Assembly: GCA_030634425.1 (NCBI GenBank)
Contig: DAOWAU010000030.1
Coordinates: forward strand, 1 to 7,999
Origin: Dehalococcoidia bacterium
GTDB lineage: Bacteria; Chloroflexota; Dehalococcoidia; Dehalococcoidales; E44-bin46
DNA: 7,999 bases
Direction: 5' to 3'
Shown in pieces: positions 1-4,992 of this stretch. A program made the position numbers and the translations under genes. Each line of letters starts with the position of its first letter. Positions within the stretch are counted from its first letter, which is position 1. The notes beneath the pieces are model-generated. The model was not told the origin of the DNA, did no database searches, and worked only from the letters and a program-made list of their open reading frames with translations.

Positions 1-1167
1 CATCATATTATACCCTTGCTCGAGGAAAAAGTCAGTTTTTTCTGCCTCAGATTCAGTAAATCTTTTCGCCCCGTTAGAGGCGAACCCCGGTCCCCATAAC
101 ATAAAGGGCACCGGGTCAGCGGTATGGGTCCGCACCTCAATGGGGGTGGAGTGGTCGGGCATGACCAATAGCCGCAACTCATCCCCCCGCCAGGAGCGGA
201 GCCGCCCGATAACCTCCTTATCTATACTCTGAATAGCCTCCACCTTATCATCAATGGAGCCATCATGAGCCACCTCATCGGGCGCCTCAATGTGAACCAC
301 CGCCAAATCATGGTCTGAAAGGGCGCTTAGAGCACCGTCCGCTTGGCCAGCGTAGTCATTATCCAATCCATCGGTTACCCCGGGGATTTCCAGGGCGTCC
401 ATGCCAATCATTCGAGCTAAACCCAAAAGAAGGTCAACCCCGGAGGTCATAGCACCGCTGAGACCATACACCTGCTTGAATGGCGGCATATCAGGCACCT
501 GGCCACTACCCCAGAACAGCCAGATGGTGGTCGCCGGAATATCGCCGCGAGACCTCCTCTCTATATTTACCGGATGGTCTCGGAGCACCGCTTCCGAGCG
601 TTTCATCAGCTCCCGTAATAGGTCGCTTCCCTGACCACGGGGAAGATACTCAGCAATGGGCTTATCCGGGATATCGTGGGGAGGGGTGCAACTAGCCAAG
701 AGGGTATCCTCTCGCCCCTTAATTTTGCATATGTGTCGGTAGCCGACGCCGGGATAAAAGTGTATTTCGTCACTGCCCAGCGCTTCATCCAGAGCTGAAA
801 TAAGCTGTCGCGCCTCCTCGGTGCCGATGTAACCGGAGCTATAGTTCCACATCTTGCCATCACGAATAGCCGCCAGATTGCAGCGAAAGACAACCTCCCC
901 CTCCTCAACAGGGATACCCATGCTCTTAGCCTCAATGGCAGCCCTGCCCTTGTAGTAGACCTTGGGGTCATAACCGAGGACCGACATACAGGCACAGGCG
1001 CTATCGGGGTCCATCCCCACCGGCACGGTACGCGCCAGCCCCACCAACCCTTCCTGAGCCAAAGCATCCAGATGGGGGGTATGGGCCAGCTCCAGGGAGG
1101 TCTTACCCTCCCGCTGGGGAAGTGGCCGACCGGCAGCCCCATCCATTATCAAAACGCCATATTTCAT
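1..1167 (-). CDS. apgM: Archaeal-type cofactor-independent phosphoglycerate mutase, 3' end cut by window edge
   Basis: Cytosolic enzyme of the alkaline phosphatase superfamily that interconverts 3- and 2-phosphoglycerate in glycolysis and gluconeogenesis. Reading the minus strand from ATG at 1167 gives 389 codons with no stop up to base 1. The protein begins MKYGVLIMDGAAGRP and its last visible residues are FFLEQGYNMM. Metal-site motifs are in place: D9-G10, HIEAPDEVAH at 292-301, MPDHSTP at 336-342 and THTADPVPF at 347-355. The presumed phosphorylated serine is S56 in PDSACACMSVLGYDP, followed by YYKGRAAIEA. The family usually has GSDVANLSLLGYDP there, so the D after the serine and the N are replaced by A and C. 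Family length is near 390-410, so only a few residues are missing. Close relatives in some bacteria are annotated as a proposed homoserine kinase (TIGR02535), so the exact substrate is less sure than the fold. No clear Shine-Dalgarno precedes the ATG. It lies downstream of fmt and mazG on the same strand. Confidence 0.9.
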   Translation of the reverse strand, partial: MKYGVLIMDGAAGRPLPQREGKTSLELAHTPHLDALAQEGLVGLARTVPVGMDPDSACACMSVLGYDPKVYYKGRAAIEAKSMGIPVEEGEVVFRCNLAAIRDGKMWNYSSGYIGTEEARQLISALDEALGSDEIHFYPGVGYRHICKIKGREDTLLASCTPPHDIPDKPIAEYLPRGQGSDLLRELMKRSEAVLRDHPVNIERRSRGDIPATTIWLFWGSGQVPDMPPFKQVYGLSGAMTSGVDLLLGLARMIGMDALEIPGVTDGLDNDYAGQADGALSALSDHDLAVVHIEAPDEVAHDGSIDDKVEAIQSIDKEVIGRLRSWRGDELRLLVMPDHSTPIEVRTHTADPVPFMLWGPGFASNGAKRFTESEAEKTDFFLEQGYNMM

Positions 1168-1172
1168 AAATG

Positions 1173-1201
1173 TTGCCCCAAAAACTAAATCCGCCTATAA
1201 T
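1173..1201 (+). promoter_or_regulatory. Promoter of tRNA-Pro
   Basis: A -35 element TTGCCC (1173-1178) is separated by exactly 17 bases from a perfect -10 TATAAT (1196-1201). The predicted transcription start, about 7 bases further on, falls a few bases before the mature tRNA 5' end at 1211. This is a sigma-70-type promoter by inspection. It sits in the short gap between the tRNA and the divergently oriented apgM start. Confidence 0.8.
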
Positions 1202-1202
1202 A
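1197..1202 (-). promoter_or_regulatory. Possible -10 element for apgM
   Basis: Read on the minus strand these bases give TATTAT, five of six matches to the -10 consensus, about 30 bases upstream of the apgM ATG. It overlaps the tRNA -10 on the other strand almost completely. No good -35 is visible at the expected distance, which would fall inside the tRNA gene. apgM may instead be read from the mazG transcript. Confidence 0.25.
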
Positions 1203-1210
1203 GATAGTTG

Positions 1211-1287
1211 CGGGGTGTAGCGCAGTTTGGTAGCGCGCAGCGTTCGGGACGCTGAGGTCGGAGGTTCAAGTCCTCTCACCCCGACCA
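1211..1287 (+). tRNA. tRNA-Pro, anticodon CGG, CCA encoded
   Basis: The sequence folds as a complete cloverleaf. The acceptor stem CGGGGTG (1211-1217) pairs perfectly with CACCCCG (1277-1283). The anticodon stem CAGCG/CGCTG encloses the 7-base loop TTCGGGA, which gives anticodon CGG for proline codon CCG. The T stem GGAGG/CCTCT (one G-T wobble) holds loop TTCAAGT. The discriminator A (1284) and a genome-encoded CCA (1285-1287) follow. It lies on the strand opposite to mazG and apgM, and its last base is directly next to the mazG stop codon. No terminator hairpin is visible downstream, so its primary transcript probably extends antisense into mazG. Confidence 0.96.
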
Positions 1288-2070
1288 TTACTCCTCCGCT
1301 TTCTTCTTCGCCTCCTCCCATAGGGCATTCTGCTCTTCAAAGGATAGCTCGGCAAAGTTCACCCCGCGCTCCCGGCAGACCTTTTCCATATAGCTGAAAC
1401 GCTGATAAAAACGCCTGTTTGCCTGCCTCAGCGCTGCCTCCAGGTTAATCCCCAGCCGGCGGGCAATATTAGCCAGGGTAAACAGCAGGTCGCCAAACTC
1501 CGCCTCCTTCTCCTCCTCGCTCTCCGACCGCCTAAATTCGCCGACCTCTTCCGCCAGCTTATCAATTACACCATCCAAATCCTCCCAGTCAAAGCCCACC
1601 CGAGCCACCCGCCTTTGAAGCTCCTGACTATAGGCTAACGCCGGCATATGCTTGGGTACATTGTCCAGCATAGAGGCATCTGCCTCCCTCTCCTTCTTCT
1701 TGAGAGCTTCCCAGTTAAGCAGCACCTCATCGGCATTCTTCACCTTCAGTGAGCCAAAGACATGGGGGTGGCGGCGAATCAGCTTGGCGCTGATGCTCTT
1801 TATCACATCCCCCAGCTCAAATTCCCCGGATTCAGCGGCAATCTGAGCATGCATAACAACCTGCATCAGCAGGTCGCCCAACTCCTCACAGAGCTTAGCT
1901 GAATCCCCCTTATCCAGAGCCTCCAATACCTCGTAGCACTCCTCCAACAGGTTCTCACGCATTGAGGCATGGGTTTGCTTTCTGTCCCAGGGACAACCGT
2001 CGGGCGAACGTAACCCAGCGATAATATCTATCAAAGTAGCAAACTGGCTTAAGTTCCGGGGTAAAGACAA
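1288..2070 (-). CDS. mazG: Nucleoside triphosphate pyrophosphohydrolase MazG
   Basis: Cytosolic all-alpha NTP pyrophosphatase that hydrolyses (d)NTPs to monophosphates and diphosphate; the family is linked to removal of aberrant nucleotides and to stress nucleotide control. The 260-residue protein has the two tandem MazG domains of the full-length type. Domain 1 has LRSPDGCPWD (20-29), LLEECYEVLEALD (41-53) and CEELGDLLMQ (61-70), with metal ligands E43, E44, E63 and D66. Domain 2 has KLAEEVGEFRR (171-181) and EAEFGDLLFTLA (189-200), followed by RRFYQRFSYME (219-229), the usual family tail motif. Length matches the E. coli enzyme (about 263). The start is TTG at 2070, chosen because GAGGAGG lies five bases upstream and because the first domain begins soon after. 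The next in-frame ATG (codon 37) would remove CPWD. It is 87 bases downstream of fmt and has its own good promoter. The TAA stop abuts the CCA end of the opposing tRNA-Pro. Confidence 0.95.
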   Translation of the reverse strand: MSLPRNLSQFATLIDIIAGLRSPDGCPWDRKQTHASMRENLLEECYEVLEALDKGDSAKLCEELGDLLMQVVMHAQIAAESGEFELGDVIKSISAKLIRRHPHVFGSLKVKNADEVLLNWEALKKKEREADASMLDNVPKHMPALAYSQELQRRVARVGFDWEDLDGVIDKLAEEVGEFRRSESEEEKEAEFGDLLFTLANIARRLGINLEAALRQANRRFYQRFSYMEKVCRERGVNFAELSFEEQNALWEEAKKKAEE

Positions 2071-2075
2071 AGCAG

Positions 2076-2082
2076 CCTCCTC
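2076..2082 (-). promoter_or_regulatory. Shine-Dalgarno fixing the TTG start of mazG
   Basis: On the minus strand these bases read GAGGAGG, five bases before TTG at 2070-2068. The strength and spacing of this site decide the start in the absence of an ATG. Confidence 0.85.
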
Positions 2083-2095
2083 AACTTGTTACCAG

Positions 2096-2124
2096 ATTAT
2101 ACAGGGTAGCCTGAAGTTAGGCAA
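2096..2124 (-). promoter_or_regulatory. Promoter of mazG
   Basis: On the minus strand a -35 TTGCCT (2124-2119) and a perfect -10 TATAAT (2101-2096) are separated by 17 bases. The predicted start near 2089 leaves a leader of about 20 bases that just contains the Shine-Dalgarno. mazG, and perhaps apgM, can therefore be transcribed independently of fmt. Confidence 0.75.
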
Positions 2125-2157
2125 TATAATTCTGGCAGCGGTCAAGGAGACCACACT

Positions 2158-3099
2158 TTAACTAAGGGGTAGTATCGCCCCGATAAATTCCCTCTGACCC
2201 CGTAAAAACTCGGCAGCCGACATAGCTCGCCTCCCCTCCAGCTGAACCTTTGATACCCCTAAAATCCCCTCCCCAGTCCCAACGCCAAAGCCAGCCTTCG
2301 CCCCCTCCGTGGCTACCACCTGCCCTACCTCAAAGGTCCCTTCCCCGGGCAGAGGCACCGCCTCAATAATCTTAAATTGCTTTCCCCGCCACCTGGTGTA
2401 ACACCCTGGCCAGGGCTGGAAAGCACGCACCCGCCGCCATATATCCGCTGCCGGCAGATGCCAATCAATTTCACCCTCCTCCTTAGAGATGGGAGCAGAG
2501 TAGACGACTTCATCCTCATTCTGAGGCTGCGGGGTGAGTTCACCCCTCGCCCAGCAGGATAGAACCTCCAGAAGCAACCGAGCTGCGAGCAAGGACAGCT
2601 TAGCGGTAAGTGAGCCTGTAGTATCCTTTGCTGAAATAGAAATCTGCGCCCTGCCTAATACGGGGCCAGTATCTACACCCTTATCCAGTAGCATAAGGCT
2701 AACCCCGGTAAACTCATCGCCGGCTAAAATAGCCGAGGCTACCGGCGAGGCTCCCCTAAATCTGGGCAACAGGGAGGGATGAATATTAATACACCCGTAG
2801 CGAGGCAGGTCTAAAACCGACTGAGGTAGAATCTGACCAAAGGCAGCCACCACTATAACATCGGGGTGAAAGTCAGCTAGCTGCGCCACCGCCTCTGCCC
2901 CCTTCAAGTTAGCCGGTTGCATCACTGGTAGCTTCCAGGTTATGGCTGCCCTTTTTACCGGGGTGGGAACCAGGGAACGTCCCCTCCCCGCTGGTTTATC
3001 AGGCTGAGTATAAACAGCGACAATATGGTATTGACTCAGAATAAGGTGCCCCAAGGGGGGAACGGCAAACTCAGGGCTGCCCATAAAAATAACCCGCAA
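2158..3099 (-). CDS. fmt: Methionyl-tRNA formyltransferase
   Basis: Transfers a formyl group from 10-formyl-tetrahydrofolate to Met-tRNA(fMet), making the bacterial initiator tRNA. The 313-residue product (E. coli: 315) starts MRVIFMGSPEFAVPPL. It shows the formyltransferase Rossmann domain, with TQPDKPAGRGR (31-41) and the catalytic signature INIHPSLLPRFRGASP (104-119). That signature carries N105 and H107; the third active-site residue D143 sits in LLDKGVDTGPVL. The C-terminal tRNA-binding domain includes RVRAFQPWPG. The start is TTG at 3099, since AGGAGG lies nine bases upstream and the protein then begins exactly at the family N-terminus. An upstream in-frame start at 3132 would add 11 residues translated through the Shine-Dalgarno and is unlikely. 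It is divergent from dnaA and the first gene of the fmt-mazG-apgM minus-strand run. Confidence 0.96.
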   Translation of the reverse strand: MRVIFMGSPEFAVPPLGHLILSQYHIVAVYTQPDKPAGRGRSLVPTPVKRAAITWKLPVMQPANLKGAEAVAQLADFHPDVIVVAAFGQILPQSVLDLPRYGCINIHPSLLPRFRGASPVASAILAGDEFTGVSLMLLDKGVDTGPVLGRAQISISAKDTTGSLTAKLSLLAARLLLEVLSCWARGELTPQPQNEDEVVYSAPISKEEGEIDWHLPAADIWRRVRAFQPWPGCYTRWRGKQFKIIEAVPLPGEGTFEVGQVVATEGAKAGFGVGTGEGILGVSKVQLEGRRAMSAAEFLRGQREFIGAILPLS

Positions 3100-3108
3100 A
3101 TTATGTCT

Positions 3109-3114
3109 CCTCCT
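3109..3114 (-). promoter_or_regulatory. Shine-Dalgarno fixing the TTG start of fmt
   Basis: Minus-strand AGGAGG, nine bases before TTG at 3099-3097. Starting here gives MRVIFMGSPEF, the normal Fmt N-terminus. Confidence 0.85.
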
Positions 3115-3157
3115 GCTAAATCTTAACATCAAAAAAATTTTCTAACAACTTGGCCAT

Positions 3158-3163
3158 TTTATA
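3158..3163 (-). promoter_or_regulatory. Possible -10 element for fmt
   Basis: Minus-strand TATAAA, five of six matches to consensus, about 59 bases upstream of the fmt start. Only a poor -35 (TTCAGC at an 18-base spacing) accompanies it, so this is tentative. Confidence 0.35.
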
Positions 3164-3257
3164 TCTATCGGAGAAATATCGGCTGAACGAGCAAGTCTGA
3201 CAGACCTTGGAAGGGAAAACAGGACTGAAAAATGCCCACCAACCAGCGTCAGAAATG

Positions 3258-3288
3258 TTGCCACCCCACAAAAAGCGCCTGTTATACT
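3258..3288 (+). promoter_or_regulatory. Probable dnaA promoter with extended -10
   Basis: A -10 TATACT (3283-3288) is preceded by TGT (3280-3282), which makes an extended -10 of the TGn type. TTGCCA at 3258-3263 is a possible -35, but the spacer is 19 bases, longer than ideal. The extended -10 may compensate. The predicted start near 3295 would give a leader of about 115 bases before the dnaA ATG, long enough to contain the hairpin at 3334-3377. Confidence 0.6.
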
Positions 3289-3333
3289 ATTACTGAAGGG
3301 TTAATTGTTAGCTCCCTTTCCCTAGCTTCGTTA

Positions 3334-3377
3334 AGTCCGTCGCCATCCCCATTTCTATGACACGATGGCACAGGACT
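3334..3377 (+). promoter_or_regulatory. Inverted repeat / hairpin in the dnaA leader
   Basis: The left arm AGTCCGT-c-GCCATC (3334-3347) pairs with the right arm GATGGC-AC-a-GGACT (3364-3377). This forms 13 base pairs with one single-base bulge on each side (C3341 and A3372), around a 16-base loop. It ends 21 bases before the dnaA Shine-Dalgarno. No T-run follows, so it does not look like an intrinsic terminator. It could be an mRNA stability or control element, or a DNA-level operator for a dimeric regulator. No function is known to me. Confidence 0.6.
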
Positions 3378-3398
3378 CTAGCTTTTGAGCATTAAACG

Positions 3399-3405
3399 AG
3401 AGGAG
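3399..3405 (+). promoter_or_regulatory. dnaA Shine-Dalgarno
   Basis: AGAGGAG ends four bases before ATG at 3410. The spacing is rather short but workable, and it supports this start for dnaA. Confidence 0.7.
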
Positions 3406-3409
3406 TTTT

Positions 3410-4750
3410 ATGGAAGCTGAGCCGGCCCAACAAGTCTGGGAAGCTACCCTGGGTGAACTGCAAATCCAGGTCAGTAAATCAAACTACCGGACTTGGCTAG
3501 AAAAAACTGTAGGTTTAAGCTACCAAGATAATCAGTTTGTTGTCGGTGTGCCTAATACCTTCGTCGCTGAATATCTGGATAAGAAGCAGCGCTCTTTGAT
3601 TGAGAAAACACTTATTGGCGTTACCGGCCGTGACCTCAAAGTGCTCTTCCAAGTAGATACCACAGAGCAAATTTCGTCAGGCGGCTACGGCGTCCGAGAA
3701 AAAGCCCCATCAAAATTCAACTCCAAATATACCTTTGATTCCTTCGTTACCGGCAACTGTAATCGCTTAGCCTATGCTGCCGCCCTGGCAGTGGCTGAAA
3801 AACCAGGACAGACCTATAATCCGCTATTTATCTATGGGGGGCCAGGGTTGGGTAAGACCCATCTATTACACGCCATTGGTCATATGGCTCTAACCAACCA
3901 TTTTAAGGCGCTTTATGTCAGTGGGGAGCAGTTTACCAACGAGTTTATCCAGTCTATTCAACAGAGAAAAACCGAAGAGTTCCGCAATAAATATCGAAAA
4001 GTTGATATGCTGTTGATTGATGATATCCACTTCATCACCGGCAAGGAGCAGACAGAAGAGTGCTTCTTCCACACCTTTAACGAGCTACATAACAATAACC
4101 GACAGATAGCTGTCACCAGTGACAGCTCTCCCAAAGCTATGCCTCTATTAGAGGAGAGATTGTGTTCTCGCTTCCAGTGGGGATTAACCGTTGATATCCA
4201 ACCACCCGACTTTGAAACACGCCTAGCTATTCTACAGGCTAAGGCCAAGCAGAGGGGGCAGGATATCGCTTCAGATGTACTGGACTTTATTGCTCAGCGA
4301 ATTAAGCAAAACGTAAGGGAGCTGGAAGGTAGCCTAAACCGGGTTATCGCTTACGCCAAGCTGCTTAGAGCTCTAGTCACCCCGGAGGTAGCCGCCCAAG
4401 CTCTGGAGAATATAGCCACTAAACCCGGCCAGGGTACTGCTATCACCCCGGCTCGAGTAATCGAAGCAGTAGCCGACAGTTTCCAGCTCGCCTCCACAGA
4501 CTTGACCGGCCGGAAACGGGACAAAGAAACTGCTCTGGCTCGGCAGATAGCAATGTATCTTATTCAGCAGGAAACCAGTCGCTCACTGGCTCTAATTGGC
4601 AAGGAACTGGGGGACAGAAATCCAGCAACTGTTAGTCACGCCTGTGAGAAAATAGCCAGTGAGCTTCAGGCTAGTCCTTATTTGATGCGTAAAATCTCAG
4701 ACATCAAAGAACAGATCCAACCCAGGGCAAAAGGCAAGAAAAAACGATAA
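3410..4750 (+). CDS. dnaA: Chromosomal replication initiator DnaA with atypical box-recognition motif
   Basis: AAA+ ATPase that binds DnaA boxes, melts the origin and loads the helicase. The 446-residue protein has domain I (about 1-82, with helicase/partner-binding features VWEATLGEL and YRTWLEKT). A short linker (about 83-103) follows, then the AAA+ domain. The AAA+ domain has Walker A GGPGLGKT (143-150), Walker B LLIDDIH (201-207), sensor I AVTSDSSPKAM (234-244), the arginine-finger segment LEERLCSRFQWGL (247-259) and sensor II VRELEGSLNRV (302-312). DNA-binding domain IV follows ETALARQIAMYLIQQ (373-387). The odd part is the signature helix: GDRNPATVSHACEKI (401-415) where the family norm is close to GGRDHTTVxHACxKI. 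The Asp, His and first Thr, which contact box bases in E. coli DnaA (D433, H434, T435), are N404, P405 and A406 here. The remaining motifs are intact, so it looks like a working ATPase. It is divergent from fmt. Confidence 0.95.
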   Translation: MEAEPAQQVWEATLGELQIQVSKSNYRTWLEKTVGLSYQDNQFVVGVPNTFVAEYLDKKQRSLIEKTLIGVTGRDLKVLFQVDTTEQISSGGYGVREKAPSKFNSKYTFDSFVTGNCNRLAYAAALAVAEKPGQTYNPLFIYGGPGLGKTHLLHAIGHMALTNHFKALYVSGEQFTNEFIQSIQQRKTEEFRNKYRKVDMLLIDDIHFITGKEQTEECFFHTFNELHNNNRQIAVTSDSSPKAMPLLEERLCSRFQWGLTVDIQPPDFETRLAILQAKAKQRGQDIASDVLDFIAQRIKQNVRELEGSLNRVIAYAKLLRALVTPEVAAQALENIATKPGQGTAITPARVIEAVADSFQLASTDLTGRKRDKETALARQIAMYLIQQETSRSLALIGKELGDRNPATVSHACEKIASELQASPYLMRKISDIKEQIQPRAKGKKKR

Positions 4751-4795
4751 CTTTTGGATACAGAGAAGGTCGACCAGTCTCATGCATTTCGCCTA

Positions 4796-4851
4796 ACCGC
4801 TGTTGCCTCTTTAATAAGTCGCCAAGGTTTTTGATAACTTTCACCGCTGTT
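4796..4851 (+). repeat. Direct repeat of 9-mer ACCGCTGTT
   Basis: Two exact copies, at 4796-4804 and 4843-4851, start 47 bases apart in the gap after dnaA. DnaA boxes are also 9-mers, but this word is unlike TTATNCACA. Two copies of a 9-mer could be coincidence. Confidence 0.35.
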
Positions 4852-4906
4852 TAAGTTGCTTTTGCCCCTGAAATCCGCCCCGCTAATCCTTTTCGCTACG
4901 CTTCGG

Positions 4907-4936
4907 TTGATATGCTATATTATATATAGTTATTAA
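4907..4936 (+). promoter_or_regulatory. Possible obgE promoter in AT-rich island
   Basis: TTGATA (4907-4912) matches the -35 consensus at five of six bases. TATTAA (4931-4936), 18 bases later, is a fair -10. The region is so AT-rich that several other -10-like words occur, for example TATATT at 4983-4988, so the choice is uncertain. An inverted repeat CTATAT-tat-ATATAG (4915-4929) lies in the spacer. Confidence 0.35.
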
Positions 4937-4992
4937 ATACCTCTATTATATCTAGTTTTATTGTATAGTTAATTAAAGTAATTATATTTGAT

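Larger units (their letters stand above)
3100..3409. other. Divergent control region between fmt and dnaA
   Basis: This 310-base stretch has no credible gene. It holds the fmt Shine-Dalgarno and a possible fmt -10 on the left, and the dnaA promoter, leader hairpin and Shine-Dalgarno on the right. I looked for DnaA boxes (TTATNCACA) on both strands and saw no exact copy. The middle part (about 3180-3250) shows nothing recognisable. Confidence 0.7.
4751..4992. other. dnaA-obgE gap; candidate origin or promoter region
   Basis: This 242-base gap has two parts. Positions 4751-4910 have mixed composition, with a repeated 9-mer ACCGCTGTT (4796-4804 and 4843-4851) and small palindromes (GGTCGACC at 4769-4776, ATGCAT at 4782-4787). 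Positions 4911-4992 are extremely AT-rich: only 12 of 82 bases are G or C. The gap directly downstream of dnaA is a common site for bacterial oriC, and an AT-rich unwinding element beside protein-binding sites would fit. However, no canonical DnaA box is visible. The AT-rich part may simply be the obgE promoter. I saw no convincing terminator for dnaA. Confidence 0.4.

Noticed and set aside
606..1142. Minus-strand open frame of 178 codons, rich in Trp, Pro and Arg
   Set aside because: It lies in another frame of apgM, whose own frame is open throughout and carries all family motifs; the composition is that of a shadow.
1103..1321. Minus-strand open frame of 72 codons across the tRNA
   Set aside because: It crosses the tRNA-Pro gene and parts of mazG and apgM with no ribosome site or recognisable motif.
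1910..1918. TTATCCAGA inside mazG, with a similar TTATCCAGT at 2681-2689 in fmt
   Set aside because: Isolated near matches to the DnaA box within coding sequence and on scattered sites; no origin-like cluster.
3131..3140. A7T3 run upstream of fmt, read as T-run on the minus strand
   Set aside because: No GC-rich stem precedes it on either strand, so it is not an intrinsic terminator.
4769..4787. Palindromes GGTCGACC and ATGCAT after dnaA as a terminator
   Set aside because: Too short, not forming a stable stem together, and no T-run follows.
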